From Symbiodinium natans (Eukaryota > Sar > Dinophyceae > Suessiales > Symbiodiniaceae), in contig CAJNDS010002193.1 in the NCBI GenBank assembly GCA_905221605.1, positions 507,301 through 571,300 of the forward strand: a DNA stretch of 64,000 bases. Direction: 5' to 3'. Each line of letters opens with the position of its first letter. The stretch's first letter is position 1. The position numbers and the translations under genes are program-made. Positions 29,732 through 39,430 of the stretch are shown here, piece by piece. A model generated the notes under the pieces. It was not told the origin of the DNA. It saw nothing but the letters and a program-made list of their open reading frames with translations, and did no database searches.

Positions 29732-30745
29732 GCGGAACACGGGCCTGGGACAAGTGACCTTAACCTTGGGGGCTCAGGGTTTAGGGTTTAGGGTTTATAG
29801 GGTTTAGGGTTTAGGGTCCTTAATAGGAATGAGAGTAGCATAGGCAAAAAGACCCCCCGAAATTGAGGGCTTCATTTGGTCCTTAGGCAAGAGCCCTACT
29901 TAGACCCCAAACCCGCAAGGCGTACGCGTGCGCCTAGACTCGACATGTCGGGGGGACCGTTGAAACATGCAGACCTCCAGCCAGGTACCCTATTCTACTT
30001 AGGCCGTTGGGATATAGGGGGGTTCTCCTACCCTAAGCAATGTACGGTTCAGAGCCAAATGCTGAACCCTAAACCTCTGCGTAGGGATTGGAAAGCCCAA
30101 AAGCCCTCCGAAGCCTACACTCCCATAAGCCCTAGACCCGAATAGACCCTCTACTTCCTAGGCGGGATAAGGGGGGACCCTTAAAAGGGAACCCCTTCTG
30201 AACCCTCTTCTGGCTCTCTTAACAAGGGACCTTATTCAGAGGGTCTATATCCCCAAGGGTCGCCCGAATCCTATCCCCTACTACTGGTAGGAAAGCTCCA
30301 AATCAGTCAAGCCGTTGGGCCATCGGGCTGTAGGTGAGGGTTCAGGGCAATAGTAGTATGAAAAGTCACGACCGTTCAGGCGTCCTGCAGGGTGCTGGGA
30401 AACTAAACCCTAAACTCTAAACCCTAAACCCTAAACCCTAAACCCTGGCTACTTTGGGTCCCCAAACACTCATTAAAGCCGCCCGGTGGCTTCCCAGAAC
30501 GTGGCTATCCTCGAGGTATCAGGGTTTAGGGCTTGGGGTTTAGGGTTTCAGGATTAGGGTTGAGGGTTTTACGGCTTGGCAACAGAACACGCTGTTTGCC
30601 TCGTGTCGGCGTTGCCAGGCTTCGCTGGGCTTATGCTTGTTGGGGTTGTGAGGTAGAAAAAAACAGAAAACTCTTACCCTGTCTGGGGCTTTAGGATTTG
30701 AGGGAGTTTTGGCTTAAGGGTACTCATCCTCGAATAAGACTGCAG
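29732..30745. other. Intron, first copy of a 1.3-kb tandem duplication
   Basis: Contains TTTAGGG (29774-29818) and an introner right-end relic (29870-29880). A largely unique segment (GACATGTCGGGG, GAAACATGCAGAC, GGGTTCAGGGCAA, CCTCGAGGTATCAGGG) recurs in order at 31205-31790. CCCTAAA at 30404-30445. Confidence 0.75.
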
Positions 30746-30793
30746 GCGGTGGCGAAGGAGCAAGAGCATTCGGCGTCGCTGGACTCAGCCAAG
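30746..30793 (+). CDS. Coiled-coil micro-exon (AVAKEQEHSASLDSAK)
   Basis: 48 nt, phase 0-0; acceptor TGCAG, donor AAG|GCAGGC. Confidence 0.7.
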
Positions 30794-31019
30794 GCAGGCC
30801 CTTACTTGCAAACCTTGATGGCAGGTTTCCCAGATTCACATGAGTTATGTCGGAGAACGGAGGGGGGGGGGGGGGGGGGGGAGACCCTCCATGCCCAAAG
30901 CCCTGAGAGCTCGATATAGCCCTATCCCCTAAACCCTACTCCCTAAACCCTAAACCCTAAACCCTAAACCCCGGAAGACGTCTCGCCGAAACGCGCAACC
31001 CACGAATTGGAGTTTGGAG
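30794..31019. repeat. Short intron with poly-G
   Basis: 226 nt with about 21 G (30860-30881) and CCCTAAA units. This is the shortest complete micro-exon intron before the next AQLK exon. Confidence 0.65.
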
Positions 31020-31046
31020 GCTCAGCTGAAGACAGCCAAAGACGAG
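31020..31046 (+). CDS. Coiled-coil micro-exon (AQLKTAKDE)
   Basis: 27 nt, phase 0-0; acceptor TGGAG, donor GAG|GCAGAG. Confidence 0.6.
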
Positions 31047-31357
31047 GCAGAGCATGGGGTCCAGGATTCAAGGGTCCTCAAGGGAGGGTTTAGGGTTTAG
31101 GGTTCAGGGTGTAGGTTCGGGGTTTAGGGTTTAGGGTTTGGCGTTTGGGGTTTAGGTTTTAGGGTTTAGGGTTTGGGGTTTAGGGTAATATTCGCCACTA
31201 TGCCCTAAGGTTTCCTAAGCTTCCCTAGGTTCCGACCCCCCACGAACCCCCATCCCTTTAGGAGTACGTGTGCGCCAACACTGGACATGTCGGGGACCCT
31301 TGAAACATGCAGACGCCCACCAGCAAGGTACTTAGGCCCTTGGGATGTTAGGGTGGT

Positions 31358-31396
<39 letters not shown>

Positions 31397-32235
31397 CGGG
31401 GTGGGGGGTGGGTGTTCCCTACCCAAACCCCTAAACGGTTTCGAACTAAATCTTGAACCCTACAAGCCTTCGCGCAGGAAAGCCCTGTTGCCCTGCAAAG
31501 CCTAAACTCCTGTAAACCCCAGACCCGACTAGACCCTATGCTGGCCCAAGTCAGTCAAACCCTTTGGCCATCGCGCTCAAGAGTTGGTGAGGGTTCAGGG
31601 CAACAATCGCGTGGAGAGTAAAGACCATTCAGGTGTGACGGAGGGTACTGGGACCCTAAACCCTAAACCCTAAACCCTAAACCCTAAACCCTAAACCCCG
31701 TTGGGAATCAGGATATCCCACACGTGAGTAGAAGCCGCCCGGTCCTTTCCCTGTACCGAACCCGGCCTCGAGGTATCAGGGCCTTGGCGCCGACATGAAC
31801 CCATAAATTGGGTGGTGTACTCTATACTACGATGGGTCCTATTCAGGTAGAAAAACCATAAACCCTTTTCGGGTTCATTCAGTCCCTAAACCCTAAACCC
31901 TAAACCCTAAAGCCTAAAGCCTAAAGCCTAAAGCCTAAAGCCTAAAGCCTAAAGCCTAAAGCCTAAAGCCCTAAACCCTAAACGGGTTTGGGGTTTACGG
32001 TTTGGCACAGGAAACCCTGTTTGCACGCGTCGGTGTTGCGAAGCTTTGATGGGTTCATGCTTGTTGGGGTTGTGAGATTCTGTCTGGTACTCTAGGATTT
32101 CAGGGAGTCAGGCTTCAGGGCTTAGGGCTTAGGGTTTAGGGTTTAGGGTTTAGGGTTTCGGGTTTAGGGTTTAGGGTTTAGGGTTTAGGGTTTAGGTTTA
32201 GGGTTTAGGGTTTAGGGTTATCGGGCTCACTGCAG
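31047..32235. repeat. Intron, second copy of the tandem duplication, with about 38-G run and AAAGCCT array
   Basis: TTTAGGG/TTTGGGG (31088-31190), a G-run of about 38 (31359-31396), CCCTAAA (31654-31697), a family-1 copy (31785-31887), a variant AAAGCCT array (about 31910-31970), TTTAGGG (32110-32220). Confidence 0.8.
31785..31887. mobile_element. Family-1 introner-like copy
   Basis: Left CTTGGCGCCGACATGAACCC, right CCCTTTTCGGGTTCATTCAG then TCC, running into CCCTAAA units. No coding flank. Confidence 0.6.
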
Positions 32236-32283
32236 GCTGTGGCGAAGGAGCAAGAGCTTTCGGCGTCACTGGACTCAGCCAAG
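32236..32283 (+). CDS. Coiled-coil micro-exon (AVAKEQELSASLDSAK)
   Basis: 48 nt, phase 0-0; acceptor TGCAG, donor AAG|GCAGGC. Near-copy of 30746-30793. Confidence 0.7.
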
Positions 32284-32623
32284 GCAGGCCCCCTCTGCAA
32301 AAGTCAGCAAACCCTAAACCCTAAGCCCTAAGGCCTAAGGCCCTAAGACCTAGGACCTAGGCCCTAAGACCTAAGTCCCAAGCCCTAAGCCCTAAGCCCT
32401 AAGCCCTAAGCCCTAAGACCTAAGCCCTAAGCCCCCTAAGCCCTCTAAGCCCTCTAAGCCCTCTAAGCCCTAAGCCCCAAGCCCCAAGCCCTAAGCCCTA
32501 AGCCCCAAGCCCCAAGCCCCAAGCCCCAAGCCCCAAGCGCCAAGCGCCAAGCCCTAAGCCAAGCCCTAAGCCCTAACCCCCAAGTCATGGCTTCCTGCCG
32601 GAGCCCTGAAGCCCTCTCTGTTT

Positions 32624-32733
32624 CCCTAAGGGTCCATGTACCTATATAGTCTATACTTGGGCCTTAAAAGGGGTTCCCATATGGTAGCTTTAGGGCCCAA
32701 GTATATACTAGATAGGTACATGGACCCTTAGGG
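32624..32733. mobile_element. Family-4 inverted-repeat element, well preserved
   Basis: CCCTAAGGGTCCATGTACCT at the left and AGGTACATGGACCCTTAGGG at the right are perfect inverted repeats. Inner arms TATACTTGGGCC / GGGCCCAAGTATATA also pair. 110 bp. Confidence 0.9.
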
Positions 32734-32937
32734 TTTGCCTTGACTTAGCAGCAACGGCTTAGAGTGTCACGCCTGCTGTGCAAAGGTTTGCGCGCACTTG
32801 CTAAACCCGAAGCCCTAAAAGCACACAACCCCAAAATCCCTAAACCCCGACATCCCTAGAAGCTAAAACACTAAACCCCTATAAAACCTAACACCCTAGA
32901 ACCTAAACCCCCTAAAAGTCAAGCAAAGGCAGAGGTA

Positions 32938-33169
32938 CTTGGAGGTTCATGGTACTTAATCACCAGTCATAACTGTACTTATAACCCACTTATAAGCCCC
33001 TAACTTCCCTTATATGGTTTTAAGTACAGATATAATTGGGTGGTTGTCAAAATCATGGTCCCTTTTTGGATCCCTATTATAATACGGCACCTAATATTTA
33101 GGGTACCCCAAAAGGGATCATAATTTTGACAACCACCCAATTGGTTAATAAGTACCATGAACCTCCAAG
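32938..33169. mobile_element. Family-2 inverted-repeat element (CTTGGAGGTTCATGGTACTT)
   Basis: The left CTTGGAGGTTCATGGTACTT pairs with the right AAGTACCATGAACCTCCAAG, perfect over 20 bp. The interior holds a second inverted pair (GTTGTCAAAATCATGGTCCC / GGGATCATAATTTTGACAAC), suggesting nesting. Other copies are at 36891, 39840 and 55821. Confidence 0.9.
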
Positions 33170-33973
33170 TGGGCGCACCCGGCCCAGGAGTTTGCAAGCG
33201 GGTATCCCAAACGGATCCCAGATTTTGATTTGCGGGTTTCAAGGTTCAGGGTTTAGGGATTTAGGGGTTTCAAGGATCCTGGTTTTTTAGGCTTTCAAGG
33301 TTCAGGGTTTAGGGTTCCGGGGTTCAGGGTTTAGGGGTTTCCAGGTTCAGGGACCCACCACCCCAAGCAAATTTAGCAGCTGACAGGGGGGAGGGCGTGG
33401 GGTTGTCTTCTTGTTCCAGACGCCTGTTGGCCGAAGTTCGAGGTGTACACCCCGACAATTCCACTGCCCGCAGCCCAAAAAGGCGAAGCACCCTAAAGCC
33501 CAAAACCATAAACCCTAAACCGACGAATCCTGGAACCAATGAACCCATATAAACCCAAACCCTGCACATTAACCCTTTTCCCCGCCTGAAAGGGCCGCAG
33601 AGGTCTCAGGACAGGTGTTGAGGGTTTTCTTTGCTGGTGGCTGTCGAAGACTTGTCAGGGGTTTTCTGCCCAACAAAAGCTGAATGTAGCCTTGAAAAAA
33701 CACATTCGGCCAGCTCTTTCTGTACATCTCGGCTCTTTCCCATTGAAATTTTGTCCAAAAAGCGGCTGTGAGGCACATGGTGGCCTAAGTATGCTAACCC
33801 TGAGTAAACCCTAAGCCCTAAACCAACTTAAACCCCATATTACAAACCTTTGAGTAAGCCTGGGAGCTGCATATTATAAACCCCAACCCCCAAGCCCTGA
33901 AGCCCCGTGCGACAAATGCGGGGCGAGCCACGCCATTGCAGCGCGGCGCTCTTTGTCGAGTGCTCCGCTGGGG

Positions 33974-35343
33974 ATGCTGCGAATAACGAAGCTCTCAGGG
34001 GAGGAGGTGGCGAGCATTGCCGTCGGGGAGGTGAGCGACGTGAGGTCCTTGAAGAGGCGCTTGAGCCAGCTGCCAGGCGTGCCCTCGCGTTTCCGGCAGA
34101 GGCTCCTTCTCAACGGACGTGAGCTGGAGGATGCGATGGAGCTGGACTCCCCCATGGAGCTGCAACTGGTGCTACTGCCCTTCACCGATGTTGCAAGATG
34201 GCAGGCGAACAATTTCGTAGCCGCTGCCCGACGGGGCTCTGCAGCCGAGGCGCGAACCACTTTCCTCCCAAATATAGGTCACGAAAGCAGGCGTCGGTCA
34301 AATCCCCTACCAGGAGTGTCGTTTATTGATAGTTTCGACTCTCTGTGAAGGCGTCTGTTGCAATTATGGTTTTGTTCAGGAACATATTCTGTTGCAACAG
34401 AGAGGGCTGCTTGTTCGCCCATCGCGGTCGTTTGCCCATCGCAGTCTCTGTGAGCGCATCTCTCAGTCGCGTGCTTTCGATAGCGCTTGGGATATATAAG
34501 GTAGATAGCGTGTATAGGGCTTAGGGTTTAGGGTTTAGGGTAAAATAGACTTACTAGGAATACCCAGCAACCAAAACATCAGTTTCTCCCAGTGAAAAGA
34601 TGCTCTTGTTCACCGAAAGCCAACTTTGTACTGGGGAAAAGTTGGTACGCCGCAGTAACAAGACTTTTGCCAGGGAAAAAAGTTGGTCTTGGCGAGTAAA
34701 ATCTTTAATTAGGGATAGCAAAAACTTTTCTGGGTCCTCCTCATTGCTCTAGACTCTAGATTTGGGTTCAGCGTCCCCCCTGTGGTGTGGTTGCGGGGTT
34801 TGGGTTTAAGGTTTTGGGTTTAGGGGAGGGAGGGAGGGAGGGAGGGAGGGAGGGAGGGGGGACCGAGACCCAGCCAAGACATATTTAAAGGTATCGTATT
34901 TTCAGAGATAAAGACTCACAACATCAGCTCGCACAGACGGCCACCCATAGCTAAAGATCCAGCCAAAACGCGGAACCCTAAACACTAAACCCTAAACCCC
35001 AAACCCTAAACCCTAAACCCTGGGTGCGTGGGCCGGTCACAGGCGACATGTGCGGGGCGGCGGGTGCGGCGGGTGGTGTACCGCTCGCCTCGTAAAGGCA
35101 TGTAAAAGCCAGGCAGTTTAGGGTGTTTTTGTGGGTACCCTAAACCCTAAACCCTAAACCCTAAACCCTAAACCCTAAACCCTAAACCCTAAACCCTAAA
35201 CCCTAAAGTGGGGCTTGGGGCTCTAGCTTTTGTTAGCCTGAGTTTGCTTGTCCATCAAGTATTTCACTTCTACTTGGCCTTAGAGATCGTGCTTTTAGTC
35301 AGAAGAACAGTGCATACACACGCACATATATATATATATACAT

Positions 35344-35410
<67 letters not shown>

Positions 35411-36214
35411 TATAGAGAGAGACAATATATATATATATATATGTATGGATGTAGCTCATGTATGTTGTTATTTTCATAGCTCCCAAACTGGCTCTAAGCT
35501 GCACTGACCGCCCCGAAGAACGATCAGGTGGAGGCTATGCTGCAGCTCCCGCAAGACCCGAACCTGGTCGGCGCGAACGGCTCCACAGCTCTGGTGCTTG
35601 CATCTTTGGGAGGCCATGCTGACGTTGTCTCTCTGCTTCTGGATGGAGGTGCCGACAAGGACCTGGCAGAAACCACAGATGAGGGGTTGACAGCGCTGAC
35701 TGCGGCATCTCAAACTGGCCGCGTCGCGGTCGCGCGCTTGCTGCTCGAGGCCGGCGCCTGCAAGGACCTTGCGGACAACTTCGGTGCTACACCTCTCATG
35801 CGGGCAGCTCACCGAGGCCATGTTGAAGTCACGCGTTTGCTCATAAACGCCGGTGCCAGCAAGGGCTTGGCGGACAAGTTCGGCGATACAGCTCTGATGA
35901 TGGCCTCGAGGAACGGGCGTGTCGCTGCTGCACGGTTGCTGTTGGAGGCCGGCGCCAACATGGACTTGGCTAACGTTAAAGGGTATACAGCTCTCATGCT
36001 CTCAGCTCGCATTGGGAATGTGGAGGGCGTGCGCTTGCTCGTAGAGTTCGGCGCCGGCAAGGACTTGGCGGACAAGTCCGGTGATACATGCTTGAAGGAG
36101 TGTCAAAAAGGACATACACTGCCATCTGGACATGGCGGTGCTGAGACTGCGCGTTTGCTGCCAGATGCTGATGGCTCGAACGTGAGCACCGGCAAATGCC
36201 GGAGGCTCTCCTAG
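33974..36214 (+). CDS. UBL-ANK locus F: intact two-exon UBL plus 6 ankyrin repeats
   Basis: Exon 1 33974-34249 (276 nt) and exon 2 35528-36214 (687 nt) join in phase 0 to give 320 residues. Residues 1-75 are the UBL (MLRITKLSGEE, GVPSRFRQRLLLNGRELED, LQLVLLPFTDVA). The linker is RRGSAAE|VEAMLQLPQDPNL. Six ankyrin repeats follow, including DNFGATPLMRAAHRGHVEVT and DKFGDTALMMASRNGRVAA. The C-terminus is STGKCRRLS. The intron (34250-35527, GC-AG) is long. ATG 33974 is the first in-frame ATG. No internal introner is present in the ankyrin exon, so this copy shows the ancestral uninterrupted arrangement. It lies between AVAK exon 32236 and AQLK exon 36739. Confidence 0.88.
34250..35527 (+). other. 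Long GC-AG intron of locus F with GGGA and TTTA microsatellites
   Basis: Donor GAG|GCGCGA, acceptor ATCAG|GTGGAG. Contains (GGGA)n at 34826-34860, CCCTAAA x9 (35141-35205), (ATTT)n about 35341-35410, GA and AT runs to 35440. The final 60 bp is conserved with loci D and E. Confidence 0.8.
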
Positions 36215-36738
36215 CTCCCGGCAACCAAGGTGCACGGCACTGCCAAGTACTGTAAAAGTCCCTGCGCGCGCGCCCGAAGATCCCCTTCCTACGGGTCTAT
36301 GGGAGATGGGGGGGAGGGAGGTGTTTCAGGGTTTGGGTGTTAAGGTTCATTGTTTCGGGATGTGTATAAGATTTTACCAAAACCCCAGATTCGCGGGAGT
36401 TGTGTGGGAACTCGGAACCCTAAACCCTAAACCCTAAATCCTAAACCCTAAACCCTAAACCCTAAACCCTAGGTCCAAGACCCCTCTGAACACTCCTAAA
36501 CCCGAAGCCCTACAAGCCCTAAACCCCTCAACCCGTATAACCCTAAACCCACCCTAACCCCCCAAACTCCTAAACCCCCTATAAGCCCTAAACCCCTATG
36601 ACCCTAAATCCTAAACCCCTAACTAAACCCTCTAAACCCTAAACCCCTAAACCCTAAACTCCTAAACCCTAACTAAACTCCTAAACCCTAAACCCTAGAC
36701 CCCTAAACCCTAAACTCCTAAACCTTTGCGGTCTGGAG
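36215..36738. repeat. 3' flank of locus F and degenerate CCCTAAA array
   Basis: Unique DNA to 36410, CCCTAAA 36417-36475, then irregular CCCTAAACCCCTAAA (36490-36725) up to the next exon. Confidence 0.65.
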
Positions 36739-36765
36739 GCTCAGCTGAAGACAGCCAAGGATGAG
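36739..36765 (+). CDS. Coiled-coil micro-exon (AQLKTAKDE) with GT donor
   Basis: 27 nt, phase 0-0; acceptor TGGAG, donor GAG|GTGGCC. One of only three micro-exons with GT. Confidence 0.6.
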
Positions 36766-36890
36766 GTGGCCGGGGTCTGCTAGGAGGTTCAACCAATTAT
36801 AGAGGGTTTAGGGTTTAGGGTTGAGGGTTTAGGGTATTGGGTTTAGGGTTTATGGTTTAGGCGGTTTAGGGTTTAGGGTTTGAACTGTAC

Positions 36891-36987
36891 TTATAACTGT
36901 ACTTGTAGCCATCATACATCATGTTTAGGGCACTGAAGGGGCTTATAAAGTGGGTTGTAAGTACAGTAAGTACCATGAACCTCCAAG
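36891..36987. mobile_element. Family-2 element, left end eroded by a TTTAGGG array
   Basis: ACTGTACTTATAACTGTACT at the left; AAGTACCATGAACCTCCAAG at the right. The outer left 20 bp are missing where the array ends. Confidence 0.7.
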
Positions 36988-37669
36988 TGGGGTTCAAGAA
37001 TTCAATATGCAACCTTGTACTTACGCCAACACCCATACCTGGGACTCTATGTTGCCTACAGTTTCGTAGAAAGTAACCCCCCTCTAATTCGCAGGTATAA
37101 CCCTGAAAACTGCAGGTCAACAGGGTCCCAGGTTTAGGGTTTAGGGTTTAGGGTCAACCCAGAATAGAGCGCTAAGGGCCCTATTAGGAGCATCAGAAGG
37201 TCCCAAACACAAGCAGAAGCCACCCGCCGGCACTTCCTGATCATGGCTACCTTCCTTTGGGGACGAGATGAACCCCAAAAGAGTTTATGGCTCCTATGCG
37301 GGTTTAGGGTTTAGGGTTTAGGGTTGAGGGTTTAGGGTTTAGGTTTAGGGTTTAGGGGGGTTTAGGGTTTAGGGTTTAGGGTTTAGGGTTTGGGGTTTGG
37401 GGTTTGGGGTTTAGGGTTTAGGGTTTAGGGTTTAGGGTTTAGGGTTTAGGGTTTAGGGTTTACCCTGAAATGCCCTCATAAACCCAAAACCCGAGACCCT
37501 CTACGGTAGCCAAGATGCCCAGTACAGCTCCCGAATCCCTTTTTCAGAGCTTGGCTTTGTTTGCGAAAAGCTTCATTAATAGGTTTTGTGCCCAGTGTAA
37601 TTCCATGTGCACGAAAAGAGAAAACTGTTTTGTTGATGTTTTTCCAGCAACCCAACAGATCGATTTAGC

Positions 37670-37750
37670 TTCTTATCTCGCAAAAGAAAAGACAAAAGGC
37701 CTGCTTTGCAGCAAGGGCCCGATTTGTACCTTGAGCCAAAATGGCTACGG
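37670..37750 (-). ncRNA. Candidate spliced-leader (SL) RNA gene or SL relic
   Basis: The complement of 37730-37750 reads CCGTAGCCATTTTGGCTC followed by AAG, a perfect 21-nt match to the dinoflagellate SL core as I know it; the preceding base (A) fits the variable first position. It includes ATTTTGG, reported as the Sm-like site in the dinoflagellate SL exon. On the minus strand the next bases are GTACAAATCGG, so a GT donor directly follows AAG, as expected of an SL RNA gene and not of an SL-bearing retrocopy. GGGCCCTTGCTGC AAA GCAGGCC downstream could form a stem. The RNA 3' end is a guess. It lies in a rare non-telomeric stretch, opposite in strand to the coding genes. Confidence 0.65.
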
Positions 37751-38245
37751 TGCCTCTGCACTGACCACCTAACAATATTCTCTTGCCGGCCACAGCAGTC
37801 GGCTGCAGGTTCACTTCTGTTCTTTTAGAGCTTGCTTCAGATTGCGAGCTCCTCTATGCTGGCTGTTTTTTTAAGTGGAGGTGTTTTGGCAACTGCTCCC
37901 TCCCTGAGGTGATGCAGAGTGTATAAGAGGTACTCTTTGCCCTTTGGCCTTGAGTTGTCTGACTCCCTGAGCTCACACTGTAAGGCTACTCACCTCCAGC
38001 AACTGGTTCAGTTGCAAGTTTTTTTTCGGGTTTGTTGTGAAGATATCTTATTCGGCAACTTCGAGCGACATCGGATTCCCTTCGGGGATCATCCGATAAA
38101 ATTAGGGTTTAGGGTTTAGGGTTTAGGTTTTAGGGTTTAGGGTTTAGGGTTGTGGTATGGGGTATATGGCCGGTTCTCGGCTTCTGTCTTCAAAAGGAGT
38201 TCCGGGTTTAGGGCTTTCGGGTTTCGGGTTCAGGGTTTAGGGCTA

Positions 38246-38350
38246 GGACGTTCCCCGTTATATTAGCAGTCTTGAATAGGGACTATAGTACCCCCCCCCC
38301 CCTACTATGATCCCAATCAAAAACTGTTAGTATAAGGGGGAACATCCTAA
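38246..38350. mobile_element. Family-3 inverted-repeat element
   Basis: GGACGTTCCCCGTTATATTA at the left, TATAAGGGGGAACATCC at the right; a poly-C of 12 inside. Confidence 0.75.
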
Positions 38351-38620
38351 GTTCGGGGTTTGTAAGGGCGTTTAGGGCGTGATTGTGGTTGGTACTCTGG
38401 GGACCAAATGAACCCCTAGAGATGGGGCCATATACGCCATGCTATTGTAAATCCTACTACGGCATCTGAGCCCGAAATAAGAAGCCGCAAGCCCTAAACC
38501 CTAAACCCTAAACCTTAAACCCTAAACCCTAAACCCTAAACCCTAAACCTTAAACCCTAAACCCTAAACCTTAAACCCTAAACCCTAAACCCTAAAGGGC
38601 TCATGGGGGCCCGGATGCAG

Positions 38621-38668
38621 GCGGCGGCGAAGGAGCAAGAGCTCTCGGCGTCACTGGAGTCAGTCAAG
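38621..38668 (+). CDS. Coiled-coil micro-exon (AAAKEQELSASLESVK)
   Basis: 48 nt, phase 0-0; acceptor TGCAG, donor AAG|GCAGGA. Locus G follows before the partner AQLR exon. Confidence 0.7.
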
Positions 38669-39430
38669 GCAGGAGCTTTCTGAAGACCTACCTTGGATTT
38701 TGGGTTTAGGGTTTAGGGTTTAGGGTTTAGGGTTTAGGGTTTAGGGTTTAGGGTTTAGGGTTTAAGGCTTAGGGTTCAGGATTTAGGGTTTAGGGTTTAG
38801 GGTTTAGGGTTTAGGTTTAGGGTTTAAGGTTTAGGGTTCATATACCTGACTAGGAATCATAGTGGTAGAGGGAATACGACCCGATTCCGGGGTTCACCCG
38901 GTCCTCGGGGTAGTGTCCTAAACCCAAAAGCAACCTATTCAGCCCTAAACCCCTAAACCCTAAACCCTAAAACCTAAACCCTAAACCCTAAACTCTCCAA
39001 ACCTCTCTGCGACTTGAGGGTTCTTGGCTTCGGTGGCTGCAGCGGGCAGCCGGCTTTTTTGGGGGACGGGCCGACCTTTCAACTACAATCCCCTCCCCCC
39101 GTTTAGGGTTTAGGGTTTAGGGCTTAGGGCCCGAAACCCTTCTCCAAGCTTTGGAGTGTTCACGCTAAACCCTAAAATCAAACCCCAAACCCCCACCTAC
39201 CCCCAAAATGTTCAATGCTCCCCTGGTACTATAATAATTTTAACTATACAGTGGGAGTATTTATCTTTACGGGGGCGGGGGGGTTGATATAAGGGGCAGG
39301 GGATAATGCACAAAGTGCCAGAGTGCCCACGCGCACTGAATGCCCCGCAGCCCTGCAAGCGTTTATCGCTAGCCCAGGACGAAATTTGCAGAGCTCTCCT
39401 CTTCCACGCACGCAGAGCCCTTCCCTCCTA
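38669..39430. repeat. Intron upstream of locus G
   Basis: TTTAGGG arrays (38701-38840), an introner core (38838-38920), CCCTAAA (38944-38990), and 5' flanking DNA whose CTTCGGTGGCTGCAG (39029) and CCGCAGCCCTGCAAGCGTTTA (39344, shown in part) resemble the flanks of loci C and H. Confidence 0.65.
39344..39430 (+). promoter_or_regulatory. Conserved 5' leader of UBL-ANK genes
   Basis: CCGCAGCCCTGCAAG followed by GCTAGCCCAGGACGAAATTT aligns with the 100 bp before the ATG in locus C (about 15735-15816) and fragment H (about 13656-13727), and more weakly E. Conservation across paralogues suggests a 5' UTR or trans-splice acceptor region; no promoter motif is identified. Confidence 0.4.

Larger units (their letters stand above)
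32284..33973. repeat. Intron upstream of locus F: CCCTAAG arrays and two MITE-like elements
   Basis: CCCTAAG/CCCCAAG heptamers (32307-32580), the family-4 element (32624-32733), the family-2 element (32938-33169), TTCAGGGTTT mixtures (33236-33350), unique DNA 33400-33900. No gene recognised. Confidence 0.75.
36766..38620. other. Long intron with family-2 element, G-arrays and a spliced-leader match
   Basis: TTTAGGG (36802-36885), family-2 element (36891-36987), an introner left end (CTTTGGGGACGAGATGAACC, 37256), about 20 TTTAGGG units (37301-37462), a repeat-free stretch 37470-38100 carrying the spliced-leader match, a family-3 element (38246-38350), an introner left end (CTCTGGGGACCAAATGAACC, 38396) and CCCTAAA (38481-38597). 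Confidence 0.75.

Noticed and set aside
37515-37772. An 85-codon ORF overlapping the spliced-leader match
   Set aside because: No motif or paralogue; the SL match on the other strand is the better explanation of the sequence.
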